From contig NZ_RDSR01000020.1 in assembly GCF_003716325.1 (NCBI RefSeq), positions 1-60,048 on the forward strand: a stretch of DNA of 60,048 nucleotides. The letters run 5' to 3'. The notes beneath the pieces were generated by a model. The model was not told the origin of the DNA. It made no database searches and was given only the letters and a program-made list of their open reading frames with translations. Source of the stretch: Cryobacterium tepidiphilum (GTDB taxonomy: Bacteria > Actinomycetota > Actinomycetes > Actinomycetales > Microbacteriaceae). Position 1 is the stretch's first letter, and every line of letters starts with the position of its first letter. A program made the translations under genes and the position numbers. Positions 15,799 to 25,800 of the stretch are shown here, piece after piece.

Positions 15799-17088
15799 AT
15801 GCAGATGAATGCGCCCCCGACGTTCCAACCACCCGAGGCCCTCCGGCATCTGTTCGAGTCCCCGCGCTTCGCCGCCGCGCTGACGCACGTCGCCTTCGGC
15901 ACCGCCTTCGGCGTGCATCTCATCTTCAGCCTGATCGGGCGCGCCGGGCTCATCAGCATCCTGTTCACCATCGCGGTGCTGGGGGCCTGTTCGCTCGTCG
16001 CCCGGCGGGAGAGCATCGAATGGCACGGCCTCCTGCCCATCTCGATCATCACGTTCCTCGCCTGGAGCACTATCTCGCTCGCGTGGAGCGGCTACACGAA
16101 GGCCACCATCCTGGGCCTCGTCTACCAGCTGGGTTTCGCGTTCCTGGCGCTCTACGTCGGCCTGGTGCGGGACACGATCCAGATCACCCGCGCGGTCGGC
16201 GACGTGCTGCGGGTGCTGCTCGGGCTCTCGATCGCCCTCGAGGTGCTCTCGGGCCTCCTCATCGACCTGCCGATCACGTTCCTCGGCATCCAGGGCAACA
16301 TCACCGAACTCGGTCCGCTCCAGGGCGTGTTCGGATCGCGAAACACCTTCGCCCTGGTCGCGCTGATCGCCCTGGTGACCTTCGCGGTGGAACTGCGCTC
16401 CCGCTCCGTCGTTCGCGGTCTCGGCATCGGTTCGCTGTGGCTCGCCGGCGCGTGCATCATCCTCACGCGGTCGCCGGTCATCACCATCACCGTGGTGTTC
16501 GTCGCTCTCGCCGGTGCCGCCCTGTTCGCCCTGCGTCGCACGCCGGTCGAAGGGCGATGGATGCTGCAGCTCGGCCTGCTCGGCCTCACCCTGGTCGCCC
16601 TGATCAGCGGCTGGATCGCGCGGGACGCCGTCCTCGGATACATGAACGCGGGCAGCGAGTTCGCCGTGCGGTACCGGCTCTGGCAGGAGATGTGGCGGCT
16701 GCTTCCGCTGCATCCGCTCACCGGGTGGGGCTGGGCCGGTTCCTGGCCCACCCAGGTCACCCCTTACGGTTGGCTCGATTTCGTGACGCACCGCGAGCAC
16801 ACGAGCGGCCTGAACGCGTTCCTCGACGTTCTCTTCCAGATCGGCCTGGTCGGGTTCCTGGCCTTCGTGACGCTGGTCACCCTCGCGTTCGTGCGGTCGT
16901 GGCTGCTGGCCTCCAACAAGCGACCGGTCGTCTTTGTGTGGCCGGCGCTGGTCCTGGTGATCCTGATCGTCGTGTCCATGGCGGAGAGCACGATCCTGGT
17001 GGGCTTCGGATGGATGCTGCTGCTCGTCTGCTCAGTCAAAGCCGCGCAGGGTATGAGCTGGCGCAGCGCCCTCGCCCGCGTGCAGTAG
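15799..17088 (+). CDS. O-antigen ligase/polymerase family membrane protein, second copy
   Basis: 429 residues with about 11 helices and the same signatures as the upstream gene: FGSRNTFALVALI, a YRLWQEMWRLLPLHPLTGWGWAGSW loop and the histidine in HTSGLNAFLDVLFQIGL. The two genes look like diverged tandem duplicates. The 3' end overlaps the convergent vanZ gene by 57 bases, and both reading frames stay intact. It is likely to act on a different glycan or step than its twin. Confidence 0.85.
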   Translation: MQMNAPPTFQPPEALRHLFESPRFAAALTHVAFGTAFGVHLIFSLIGRAGLISILFTIAVLGACSLVARRESIEWHGLLPISIITFLAWSTISLAWSGYTKATILGLVYQLGFAFLALYVGLVRDTIQITRAVGDVLRVLLGLSIALEVLSGLLIDLPITFLGIQGNITELGPLQGVFGSRNTFALVALIALVTFAVELRSRSVVRGLGIGSLWLAGACIILTRSPVITITVVFVALAGAALFALRRTPVEGRWMLQLGLLGLTLVALISGWIARDAVLGYMNAGSEFAVRYRLWQEMWRLLPLHPLTGWGWAGSWPTQVTPYGWLDFVTHREHTSGLNAFLDVLFQIGLVGFLAFVTLVTLAFVRSWLLASNKRPVVFVWPALVLVILIVVSMAESTILVGFGWMLLLVCSVKAAQGMSWRSALARVQ

Positions 17089-17568
17089 GCCACGCTCCCA
17101 CAGCGCCCGCGCGACGACCTTCTCGTCGCGCCGGTGCACCAGCGCGGTCACTGCGACGGCCGCGACGATGCCGAGCAGGGCACCGAACGAATTCGCGGCG
17201 ACGTCGCGCCCGGTGGCCACCCGGGCGTCAAGCGCCACGGCCTGCGTCAGCTCGATGCCGACCGACATCGCCGGGCAGAGCAGCACGGCCAGCCACCAGG
17301 CGCGCACCGGCAGCAGGAACGTCACGAGCACGCCGATGGGAATGAACATGAGGATGTTCGCCGAGAACTCGAGCTTGTCGTAGCCGAACCACTGCGGGAC
17401 CCCGTGGTTGTGGAGCACGCCGAGCACCCGGTTCACCGAACGCCCGTAGCCGCGGTCGAGCGGTGCCGGCGACAGGGTCACCAGCATCACCACGACCGAA
17501 TAGCAGGCGAGGCCCACCGCGGCGAAGCCCTGGCGGAACCTGCTTTTCGGAGGCCGACCGTTTCCCAT
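17032..17568 (-). CDS. VanZ family membrane protein
   Basis: 178 residues with four to five membrane helices. VanZ-like features are the acidic/asparagine-containing segment FSANILMFIPIGVLVTFLLP, GIELTQAVALDARVATGRDVAANSFGALLG and the short basic C-terminus. VanZ-type proteins are linked to lipoglycopeptide (teicoplanin) tolerance and to envelope polysaccharide clusters, but the biochemical role is not established. It overlaps the convergent ligase gene by 57 bases and shares its direction with the phosphotransferase downstream (gap 34 bases), though in the reverse gene order. Confidence 0.85.
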   Translation of the reverse strand: MGNGRPPKSRFRQGFAAVGLACYSVVVMLVTLSPAPLDRGYGRSVNRVLGVLHNHGVPQWFGYDKLEFSANILMFIPIGVLVTFLLPVRAWWLAVLLCPAMSVGIELTQAVALDARVATGRDVAANSFGALLGIVAAVAVTALVHRRDEKVVARALWERGLLHAGEGAAPAHTLRGFD

Positions 17569-17602
17569 GTTGCGTCTCCCGTCCTGGTGCGATGCTCGCA
17601 GG

Positions 17603-19360
17603 TCAGATCACCGGAGGCTGGCGGAGCATCCTCCGCGCCGCGTCCAGGAACACGTCGACGTAGCGCTCCGGCGGGATGTCGCCCAGGAAGTACGTCTTCA
17701 GGCTGTGGCGCGCCGGGCGCAGCGGGTCGTCACCGAGGAGGTCGTCGAGGACGGCGTCGAGATTGGAGCCGTCGGCGGCGATGGTGTAACCGCCGCGCGC
17801 GATCGGGAAGCCTTCCACGAATGCGTCCAGGCTGCCCAGCATGGCGCACACCGCGAATGGCTTCTCGGAGTACAGGAAGTCCGGCACAACGCTGGACACG
17901 TCTGAAATGAGCGCATCGGATGCATTGAAACAGTCGACAAGGCTCATGGCCTGTTCCGCGCGCTCCCCCAACACGTGGTTCCGTCCGCTGGCTTCGGCGT
18001 CCTTCGCCAGCAGCTCCTTGATCCTGGCCGATTCGGCCTCCAGGCCCTTGGTGCGCCCGGTGTACGGGTGCGGCCGGTAGACGACGTCGCAGCCGCGGGC
18101 GATGAGGGCCTCCACGATGGCCACGCCGATGGGCAGCGAGCTGTACGCCGAATCGATGTGGAACCCCGCCCAAGTGGGGGCGTACAGCACCGTCTTCACC
18201 GCCTGAACCTTGCCGGCCGAGGCCGCCACCTCGACGTCGGCCACCTGCGGGCGCCCGACGATCTCGAACAGCTGCGGCGGCGCGTCGACGCCGTGCGCGG
18301 CGAACCGGTCGATCGCGGCCTGCCCGGCCACGAAATCCTTGTCGAACATGCGGAACACCGGGTTGTAGCTGGGCGCCTTGTCGCTGTCGCCGTGGTTCAA
18401 CTGCACGTGCTTGAGTTGCGGGTAACGCACGAAGTGCGAGTTCCGCACGGCATTGTTCACGTAGAAAGCTGCCCTGAGGGTCGGGACGACGACAGCGTCC
18501 ATGTCGGCCAGCTCCTTGCGCAGCAGCACCGGCGCCGTCGTCAGCCGAACCACATCCGGGAACGACTCCTCGTTCCGCACGATGACGAAGAACTTCTCCC
18601 CCAGCCTTTCCAGGAACGGCAACCACATCGCCAGCTGGTAGTCGGTGCCCTCCGGCGCGTCCCAGTGCACGGCGAACACCGGCTCGTACGCGCGAAGCGT
18701 CCGGGTGAGGTTGGACTCCGCGCCGCGCCGCGCCCGGATGCGCAGGATGCCGTCCAGGAAGCTGATCGCGCTGGGGACCGCCGCGACGAGGACCAGAATC
18801 ACCAGGCCCCACGCCGGGAACCCGGCCAACCCGAGGACGATGAACGCGACGGATGCCGCCAGGTTGATGAAGTAGAGGTAGTCGACCGGGAACCAGCCGG
18901 CATTGCGGGGCTCGACGCCCGGCAGGTGGGCGGCGAACGGGATGGCGCCCCGCGACACGGAGGCGCAGGTCGCCTCCCCGGTGATGAGGAGCGCAAGGAG
19001 CACGGCCGGGATCCAGCGGCCCTCACCTTCGGCGCCCATGACGGCGACCGCGAGGAACACCACGAGGATGCGGGACACGACGAAGGTCCCGGCCGCGTCC
19101 GGGCGGCGGCGGGCCACGGCGAGGCCCAGAGCCAGGGCGAGCGCCCCGAACACGAGGGGCAGCCACGCCGGGGCGCCGCTGAACGCGATGCCGAGGCCGA
19201 CGACGGCGAGCAGGTCGGCGACGAGCTCGTCACCGCGCGCCGTCAGAACCCGGGCGATGAACGATCCCCGGCGGACCGGTGCCGGACCCGACGACTCCTC
19301 GTCCTGGGGGTCGGCGTCGAGTGCGCCGGGTTGGGTCATCTGGGCGGTGTCATTGGTCAT
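17603..19360 (-). CDS. CDP-glycerol/ribitol phosphotransferase family protein with N-terminal membrane domain
   Basis: 585 residues. Residues about 40-215 hold five or six membrane helices; the rest is a TagF/TagB-type domain. Its hallmark motifs are in order: LNHGDSDK, VLYAPTWAGF, VYRPHPYTGR and LISDVSSVVPDFLYSEKP. Such enzymes transfer polyol phosphates from CDP-glycerol or CDP-ribitol to build wall teichoic acid on the inner membrane face. The start at ATG 19360 has AAGGA 5 bases upstream; longer readings run through the divergent promoter region. It is divergent from the LicD-methyltransferase gene. Whether it is a primase or polymerase cannot be told. Confidence 0.85.
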   Translation of the reverse strand: MTNDTAQMTQPGALDADPQDEESSGPAPVRRGSFIARVLTARGDELVADLLAVVGLGIAFSGAPAWLPLVFGALALALGLAVARRRPDAAGTFVVSRILVVFLAVAVMGAEGEGRWIPAVLLALLITGEATCASVSRGAIPFAAHLPGVEPRNAGWFPVDYLYFINLAASVAFIVLGLAGFPAWGLVILVLVAAVPSAISFLDGILRIRARRGAESNLTRTLRAYEPVFAVHWDAPEGTDYQLAMWLPFLERLGEKFFVIVRNEESFPDVVRLTTAPVLLRKELADMDAVVVPTLRAAFYVNNAVRNSHFVRYPQLKHVQLNHGDSDKAPSYNPVFRMFDKDFVAGQAAIDRFAAHGVDAPPQLFEIVGRPQVADVEVAASAGKVQAVKTVLYAPTWAGFHIDSAYSSLPIGVAIVEALIARGCDVVYRPHPYTGRTKGLEAESARIKELLAKDAEASGRNHVLGERAEQAMSLVDCFNASDALISDVSSVVPDFLYSEKPFAVCAMLGSLDAFVEGFPIARGGYTIAADGSNLDAVLDDLLGDDPLRPARHSLKTYFLGDIPPERYVDVFLDAARRMLRQPPVI

Positions 19361-19504
19361 GGTTCCTTGCGAGTCCTCCGGCACGAGCGGGGCGTGCAGC
19401 AGCCCACTGCCTGAAACGACGCGTTCCGAGGCACGAGGTAGGCTAACACGGCGGCTTTCAGGGCCCGGGCAGACCCGGCGGCGCCCTGACCAGAGGGAGG
19501 CAGC

Positions 19505-21058
19505 GTGGGTTCGAGGCTCGAGGTCAGCCGGCGTGGACTGCGTTTCCGATTGGACGGCACGCCTGTCCCGCGATCCGTCGACATTCTCGTTTCCGACCAC
19601 CGGGTGTGGTCGGTGGCGGTGGACTCCCCGAACTCCGACGGCTGGACGCGGTTGGCTTGGCCGGCCGCGCTGAGGCCGTATCTCCGTGGAACGGCGACGG
19701 TCGCGGTGCGCGACCCCGCGAGCAGTCAGATCCTGGTCTCGCGCGATGTCACGCTGGGGCTCGGCAGGCGCCCGATGGAGATCCGCAACGCCCAGGGCAA
19801 GCTCCTGTCCGTCAACAAGTGGTTGCGCCTCGGCTCCTCCCTCGAAGCCGACGCCGACGGCGTGCAGGAGCGGCTGCTGCAGAGCGCCTCGACGGTCACC
19901 GCGCAGCTCGAGGAACTCGGCTACGCCGCATACATCTGCAGCGGCACGCTGCTCGGCGCCATCCGCCGGCAGGGCCTCCTTCCCCACGACGACGACGTCG
20001 ACCTCGGCATCCTGCTCAGCCACTCGCATCCGTCAGACCTGACCCTCGACAGCTATCGCCTGGAGGACCAGTTGGTCGCGCTGGGCCACACCGTGGTGCG
20101 GCACAGCAGCGTGCACCTGCAGGTCATGTTCCTGCAGGACTCCGGACGCACCGACCACTACGTCGACATCTTCAGCGCGTTCTACCGTAACGAGCACGAG
20201 TTCTGCCAGCCGTTCCACATTCGAGCGGATGTGCCGCGGTCGTCGATCGTTCCGACCCGGCCGCTCGAGCTGGCCGGCTCCCTTCTGCCCGCACCGGCGA
20301 AACCCGAGGACTGGCTGGCGGCATGCTACGGCCCCGACTGGCAGGTGCCCGACCCATCGTTCCGGTTCCGCACCCCCGCCGCCACCCGGAGGCGTTTCGA
20401 CAACTGGTTCGGAAGCCAGAACATGAACCGGGAGTTCTGGGAGAGCAGTTACGCCGGCGAGGACACCGTCACCTCGTCCCCCGGGGATGCCCGGCACCTC
20501 CGCGCGCTGTCCAGGCTCCTTCCACCCGGCGTGCCGGTGGCCGACCTCGGCTCCGGCTCCGGCTACCAGGCCGGCGTCATCGCCTCGCACGGACACCCGG
20601 TGATCGGCGTGGACTACAGCTTCCGGGCGGTCGCGCTTGCGCGGGACGGCGCCGGCCCTGCGGAATTCCGGGTGCTGAACCTGTACGACCGGCGCCGCAT
20701 GCTCGAGTTCGGTGCGGAGCTCGTACAGACACGACAGGCCTGGCATTTCAACCTGAGCCACATCCTCGAAGGGCTCACAGCCGAAGGGCGGGAGAACGTG
20801 TTCCTGTTCCTGCGGCTCGTGATGCGCCCGGGCACCTTCGCCTTCGCCACGGTCGACACCAACTTCTCTGCGGTGCGCTATCGGCCGGAGCTGCCCCAGA
20901 CCTGGCACCTGCCGCTGGCCACGCTCCGCACCGAAGCCGCACGGCACGGCCTCGAGGTGGACCTCATCGCCCGCGGGCGCAGGCGCACCGCGAGTGGCCC
21001 CCGGCGCACCGCCACCGCCGTTCTGAAACAGACCCGCCCGATCCCCGCGTCGCACTAG
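19505..21058 (+). CDS. LicD-like transferase fused to a SAM-dependent methyltransferase
   Basis: 517 residues, GTG start with GGGAGG 6 bases upstream. Residues about 1-100 are beta-rich and unassigned. Residues about 115-290 are LicD-like, with GTLLGAIRRQGLLPHDDDVDLGILLS holding the acidic metal-binding cluster. Residues about 330-480 are a class I methyltransferase with VADLGSGSGYQAGVIASHGHPVIGVDY and a following acidic strand. LicD proteins transfer phosphocholine or related phospho-groups to teichoic acids and glycans. A fused methyltransferase could methylate the same substituent or sugar. A coiled-coil gene follows 11 bases downstream. Confidence 0.85.
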   Translation: MGSRLEVSRRGLRFRLDGTPVPRSVDILVSDHRVWSVAVDSPNSDGWTRLAWPAALRPYLRGTATVAVRDPASSQILVSRDVTLGLGRRPMEIRNAQGKLLSVNKWLRLGSSLEADADGVQERLLQSASTVTAQLEELGYAAYICSGTLLGAIRRQGLLPHDDDVDLGILLSHSHPSDLTLDSYRLEDQLVALGHTVVRHSSVHLQVMFLQDSGRTDHYVDIFSAFYRNEHEFCQPFHIRADVPRSSIVPTRPLELAGSLLPAPAKPEDWLAACYGPDWQVPDPSFRFRTPAATRRRFDNWFGSQNMNREFWESSYAGEDTVTSSPGDARHLRALSRLLPPGVPVADLGSGSGYQAGVIASHGHPVIGVDYSFRAVALARDGAGPAEFRVLNLYDRRRMLEFGAELVQTRQAWHFNLSHILEGLTAEGRENVFLFLRLVMRPGTFAFATVDTNFSAVRYRPELPQTWHLPLATLRTEAARHGLEVDLIARGRRRTASGPRRTATAVLKQTRPIPASH

Positions 21059-21069
21059 GAGACACATTC

Positions 21070-21300
21070 ATGGAGAACTTCCTCGGCCGGCTGCTCGCCA
21101 AAGTCGCCCCCCGCGCCGCGCGCGCCCTGACCACCCTCATCCACGTGAGCGAGGAAGACGATGCGCTGCTTCCCAAGGTCATCGCCTACGAGAACCAGGT
21201 GCGGGAACTCCGGCAGGAGATCGACGAGCTGCGCAAGGACAACCTGCGTATCGCTGAGCTCTACGACCTCGTCTTCGAGCGGTTGAACCAGAGGCTGTAG
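21070..21300 (+). CDS. Small coiled-coil protein
   Basis: 76 residues. The N-terminal third is hydrophobic and basic (MENFLGRLLAKVAPRAARALTTL), then an acidic hinge, then a heptad-rich helix (YENQVRELRQEIDELRKDNLRIAELYDLVFERL). AGGAGAC lies just before the ATG. It directly follows the LicD-methyltransferase gene and is convergent with the cytidylyltransferase gene (7-base gap). It may be an oligomerisation or membrane-anchoring partner of the fusion protein. No family recognised. Confidence 0.65.
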   Translation: MENFLGRLLAKVAPRAARALTTLIHVSEEDDALLPKVIAYENQVRELRQEIDELRKDNLRIAELYDLVFERLNQRL

Positions 21301-21307
21301 CGGCGCG

Positions 21308-22702
21308 TCAGCGCTTCACGTCGACGATCTGCCCGGTCACCTGGGACACCAGCATGTCGATGGACACCTCGGCGACCCGGTCGGCCTCAAGGAGGCTGCC
21401 TTCCGGCTCCTCGCCGAATGCCTGCAGACGCATGGCAGTCTTCGTGCGACGCGGGTTGATGCAGTTCACCCGCACCCCGTTGTCAGCCCACTCCTCGGCG
21501 AGGGCCTGGGTGAGGTTGACCGTCGCAGCCTTGGTCGCCGAGTAGATGCCGTAGTTGGCGCGTCCTCGCGTGTACGAGCTCGACGTGAAGTAGAGGAGCT
21601 GACCGCCGGTCTGCTTCAGGTAGGGCAACGCCTCCTGGGCGAGGTGGATCGGGCCGAGAAGGTTGATGTCGATACTGCTGCGCACCGACTCCGGGGAGAA
21701 GCTCTCAAGGCTCCCGATCTCCAGGGTTCCGGCCGTGTTCACGACGAAGTCGACTCGACCGGTCTCAGCGGATGCCTTGGCCAGCGCTTCGGACACCTGC
21801 TCCCGGTTCTCGATGTGGGTTCCGGTCGAGGAACGGCTGAACGAGAACACGCTCGCCCCGTACTGGCGCGCCAGCACGCAAATGCTCTGGCCGATCCCGT
21901 CGCTCCCGCCGAAGACCACGAGGGTCTTTCCCCGCAGGGCTTCCTCCCGCTCGCCTGCCGAGCGTTCGTCGACGCCCGCTGAGCGGAGCTGGAACAGTTT
22001 GTCGGCGATGAACACATCGATCGCCTCGGTGATCTTCATGTTCTCGTCCGACCCGGCGACGACGGCGATGGGCACGGATGGCGTGTACCGGAGCACGACG
22101 CTGCAATCGTCGGTCGCGGCGAAGTTCTCGTCCTGCTCGGCGAGCGCATAGGCCTCACGAATGGCGGAGAGTCGGAATGCCTGCGGGGTCTGCCCGCGCC
22201 GGAGCGCCGCGCGTGGCGGCACTGCGGAGATCACCTCGGGCGAGCCGGTGACCTCGATGATGGTGTCTGCCGAAGGAATCGCGGTGTCGACCGCGTCGTA
22301 ATGGTCGAGCGCCGCGACGCAGTCGTGCAGAATCCTGTTGTCCACAAATGGGCGCACCGCATCGTGGAAGAGCACCTTGATGTTCTCGGACCCGAGTATC
22401 GACAGGGCGAGGCGGGTCGTGTCGTTGCGCGTGACGCCGCCGGCGTGAATGCCAGCCAGTTTCGGATAGGTGCCCGCCTGTTGCAGCTGGGTCATGGCAT
22501 CGAGGTGCGCGGGCTCCATCATGACGATGATCTCGTCGATGTCGCTCGAACTGTTCAGCGCCGCGATGGTGTGTTCGATGATGGTCTTGCCCGAGATCTG
22601 CGCGAGTTGCTTGGGCATACCGAGACCCGCGCGTACTCCCACGCCGCCCGCCAGGACGACGGCAACGACGTGCTCAGTACTACGACTTAGATCAGAACGC
22701 AT
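21308..22702 (-). CDS. Bifunctional ribitol-5-phosphate cytidylyltransferase / ribulose-5-phosphate reductase (Bcs1-like)
   Basis: 464 residues. Residues about 1-235 form an IspD/TarI-type cytidylyltransferase (VVAVVLAGGVGVRAGLGMPKQL, then FHDAVRPFVD and ALRRGQTPQAF). Residues about 240-464 form a short-chain dehydrogenase (TLVVFGGSDGIGQSI, the YSATKAA catalytic pair). This is the layout of Haemophilus Bcs1/Acs1, which makes CDP-ribitol from ribulose-5-phosphate. It therefore points to a ribitol-phosphate polymer. ATG 22702 is chosen for the AGGAT 7-8 bases upstream; ATG 22711 is possible. Confidence 0.88.
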   Translation of the reverse strand: MRSDLSRSTEHVVAVVLAGGVGVRAGLGMPKQLAQISGKTIIEHTIAALNSSSDIDEIIVMMEPAHLDAMTQLQQAGTYPKLAGIHAGGVTRNDTTRLALSILGSENIKVLFHDAVRPFVDNRILHDCVAALDHYDAVDTAIPSADTIIEVTGSPEVISAVPPRAALRRGQTPQAFRLSAIREAYALAEQDENFAATDDCSVVLRYTPSVPIAVVAGSDENMKITEAIDVFIADKLFQLRSAGVDERSAGEREEALRGKTLVVFGGSDGIGQSICVLARQYGASVFSFSRSSTGTHIENREQVSEALAKASAETGRVDFVVNTAGTLEIGSLESFSPESVRSSIDINLLGPIHLAQEALPYLKQTGGQLLYFTSSSYTRGRANYGIYSATKAATVNLTQALAEEWADNGVRVNCINPRRTKTAMRLQAFGEEPEGSLLEADRVAEVSIDMLVSQVTGQIVDVKR

Positions 22703-22862
22703 GGTGGCCATCCTACGTGGGGGCCCGATGACCGGACTCGCGGACGCCCCCGACTCGGCTGGCACCCTAAATGGGGTAAACCGCCTGACTGCGGCTGACA
22801 CGTAGCATTGACCGGGTGCGCTTCGGGTGCGCACGCGAACCGAGAGTGCAGAAACAGACACC

Positions 22863-25800
22863 GTGACACTTCCCTTCAGACGAGCACTGACCTTGATCCT
22901 GGCCACTTCGCTTGCCGTCTCCGGACTCACGGCGATACAGCTTCTCGCCAACTCCGATGATTCGGCGTCGGCGGTTGACGCCCACGACTTCGATCCGGGC
23001 GAGATCATCAGCGACGCCGTTTTCTACAACACGTCCACGATGACCGCGTCATCGATCCAGAGCTTCCTCAACAGCAAGGTAAGGACCTGCCGCGACGGCT
23101 ACACGTGTTTGAAGGACTATAAGCAGACCACGCGCACAATCCCTGCGGACCCCATGTGCAAGAAGTATGTGGGCGCGAGTAGCGAAAGAGCATCGACCAT
23201 CATCTACAAGGTCTCCCAGGCGTGCGGCATCAATCCTCAGGCCCTCGTCGTGCTGCTACAGAAGGAGCAGGGACTCGTCACGGACGATTGGCCCTCTGCT
23301 GGACAATACGAGACGGCGACCGGATATGCCTGCCCTGACACCGCTCCCTGTAACGCGGAGTATTTCGGATTCTTCAACCAGGTGTACAAGGGCGCCTGGG
23401 CGCTGAAGCGCTACACGATGCCCCCCGGAACCGGCCCTGGAACCGAGTGGTACTCCGACTACAGCTACCAGTACTGGCCGGGAGAGACGTCTCGCGTGCT
23501 TTACAACCCCTCTAGCTCGTGCGGCTCGTCCTCCGTTTTCATCAAGAACAAGGCGACGACAAGCCTCTACTGGTACACGCCATATCAGCCGAATAACGCC
23601 GCACTTGATGCTGGGTACGGCCTCGGTAACGGCTGCTCCGCTTACGGCAACCGCAATTTTTTCCTCTATTTCAGTGACTGGTTTGGCTCCGTGCGATACA
23701 ACGTGGGATCGCAGTTCGCTACCTACTACGCATCCATCGGCGGGGTCAACAGCCCGCTGGGAGGAGCCACGGGCCCTGCACGCACACTCTCCTCAGGTGG
23801 TTCCGTGCAGAGCTTTGCCAACGGAGCGCTGTATCAGAAGTCAGGCCTCGGTGTTCACGCCATTCTGGAACCGTTCCTAACGACCTGGGGCGAAACAGGC
23901 TGGGAAAACGGCGCCCTTGGCTACGCAATCTCCGACATCATTCAGACGAGCGCCGGTCCGTGGCAAAAGTTCGAGCACGGGGGGATTTACCAGAACTCGC
24001 GCGGTGCAACGTATCCCGTTCGCGGAGCGATCTACTCGTACTACGACTCGATCGACGGAATCACGAGCGAGTTCGGCGCTCCCCGCGGTGCCGAACGGTC
24101 GCTCGCCTCCGGCGGCGCCGTGCAGAACTTCGAAAACGGCAATGTCTACTGGAAGTCTGGGATCGGTGCGCACCCAATGTCCGAGCCCATCCAGACCACG
24201 TGGAAGGAGTCCGGTTGGGAATCAGGACCGTTCGGCTACCCGTCGTCTGACGTTCAGGAGAACGCTGCAGGCATGTGGCAGGAGTTCGAAGACGGCTTGA
24301 TTTATCTCACATCGAACGGGCAAGTGCTCCGGGTGAAGGATCCGACCTACTCGGCCTACGCGTCCGTGGGCGGTGTCGTTGGAGCATTCGGCGCCCCGAT
24401 CAGAGATGTGCGGGCGCTGTCATCCGGTGGCACGGTACAGAACTTCCGGTCAGGAAACATCTATTGGAAGGACGGCCTCGGGGCGCATCCGATCTCCGGC
24501 GCTATCCAGTCGGCGTGGAAGGACACAGGCTGGGAAGCCGGCCCCTTCGGCTACCCGGTTTCGGACGTCCATCAGGATGCGACTGGAACGTGGCAGCTCT
24601 TCGAGCATGGGGTGATCCATGTCAGCACGACAGGACAGGTGCGGAGCGTTTTGGAGCCTATCTTCTCGTCCTACTCCGCTTCCGGTGGAGTATTGGGGCC
24701 ACTGGGTCTTCCTAGCAGCGCAGCTCAGTCCCTGGCGGACGGCGGAAGCGCCCAGACCTTCGCGAAGGGTGAAATCTACTGGAAGGAGGGTCTCGGAGCT
24801 CATTCCATTTCCGGCGCAATCTTGACGTCATGGAAGAACGGCGGCGGCGCAGGCGGAACACTCGGATACCCGGTTTCAGACCTGCATAAAGACAAGACCG
24901 GTAGCTGGCAGGAATTTGAGGGCGGGATCGTCTTCCAGAGTGCCACCGGGGACGTCTCGCAGGTTCATGGTGAAACGTACGACTATTACGACTCCATTGG
25001 CGGCGTCAACGGCTCCTTTGGAGCGCCGCTTGGCTCGGCCCGCACACTCTCTACTGGTGGCACCGTCCAGAACTTCGAAAGGGGAAACATCTATTGGAAG
25101 AAGGGCATCGGCGCACATCCGATCACTGAACCGATCCAGAGCGCGTGGAAATCCATCGGCTGGGAAGCGGGCCGGCTCGGCTATCCGATAGGCGAGCCAG
25201 CCGCGCTGGCCGGCGGCGGTGTGAGCCAACAGTTCGAGGCCGGGTCAATTTTCGCCGCACAAGGGCATTCCGCCATTCTTGATGGCGATTCTGCCGCAGA
25301 GTACGTCGCGCACGGCGGTCCCACCGGTGAGTTCGGTTGGCCCGTCAACGCCCGCCATTGTGGGCTGAAAGACAACGGATGCGTCCAAACGTTCCAAGGT
25401 GCATACCTGTACGAGACCAGCGCTACCGGTGCCCACTTCATTCCCTCGGCAATCGGCGCGGTTTGGAAAGTTCCCGCGTGGGAGAATGGCCCCCTCGGCT
25501 ACCCAACTGGGGGCGCGCTGACGATCGCTGCCAATGGTGGTGGCGCCAGCCAGGAGTTCCAGGGCGGGCGGGTGTATGCGCCCAACGGCAAGACGGGACG
25601 AGTCGCTTTGAACGGCCCCGTCCTCACCAAGTACATCGCGAGCGCCGGGCCTGGCGGCGTCCTGGCTTGGCCGACTTCTGCAGGCCGGTGTGGCCTCACT
25701 CGTTCTGGCTGCGTCCAGTCGTTCCAGAAGGGTTACCTTTATTGGACGACAGCCACCGGTGCGCACATCGTCGATGTGAGGATCGGAAAGCTGTGGGCGC

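Noticed and set aside
14425..16800. Very long minus-strand open frame opposite the two ligase genes
   Set aside because: It is a charged, repetitive reading (many Glu, Gln, Arg), typical of an antisense shadow of membrane protein genes.
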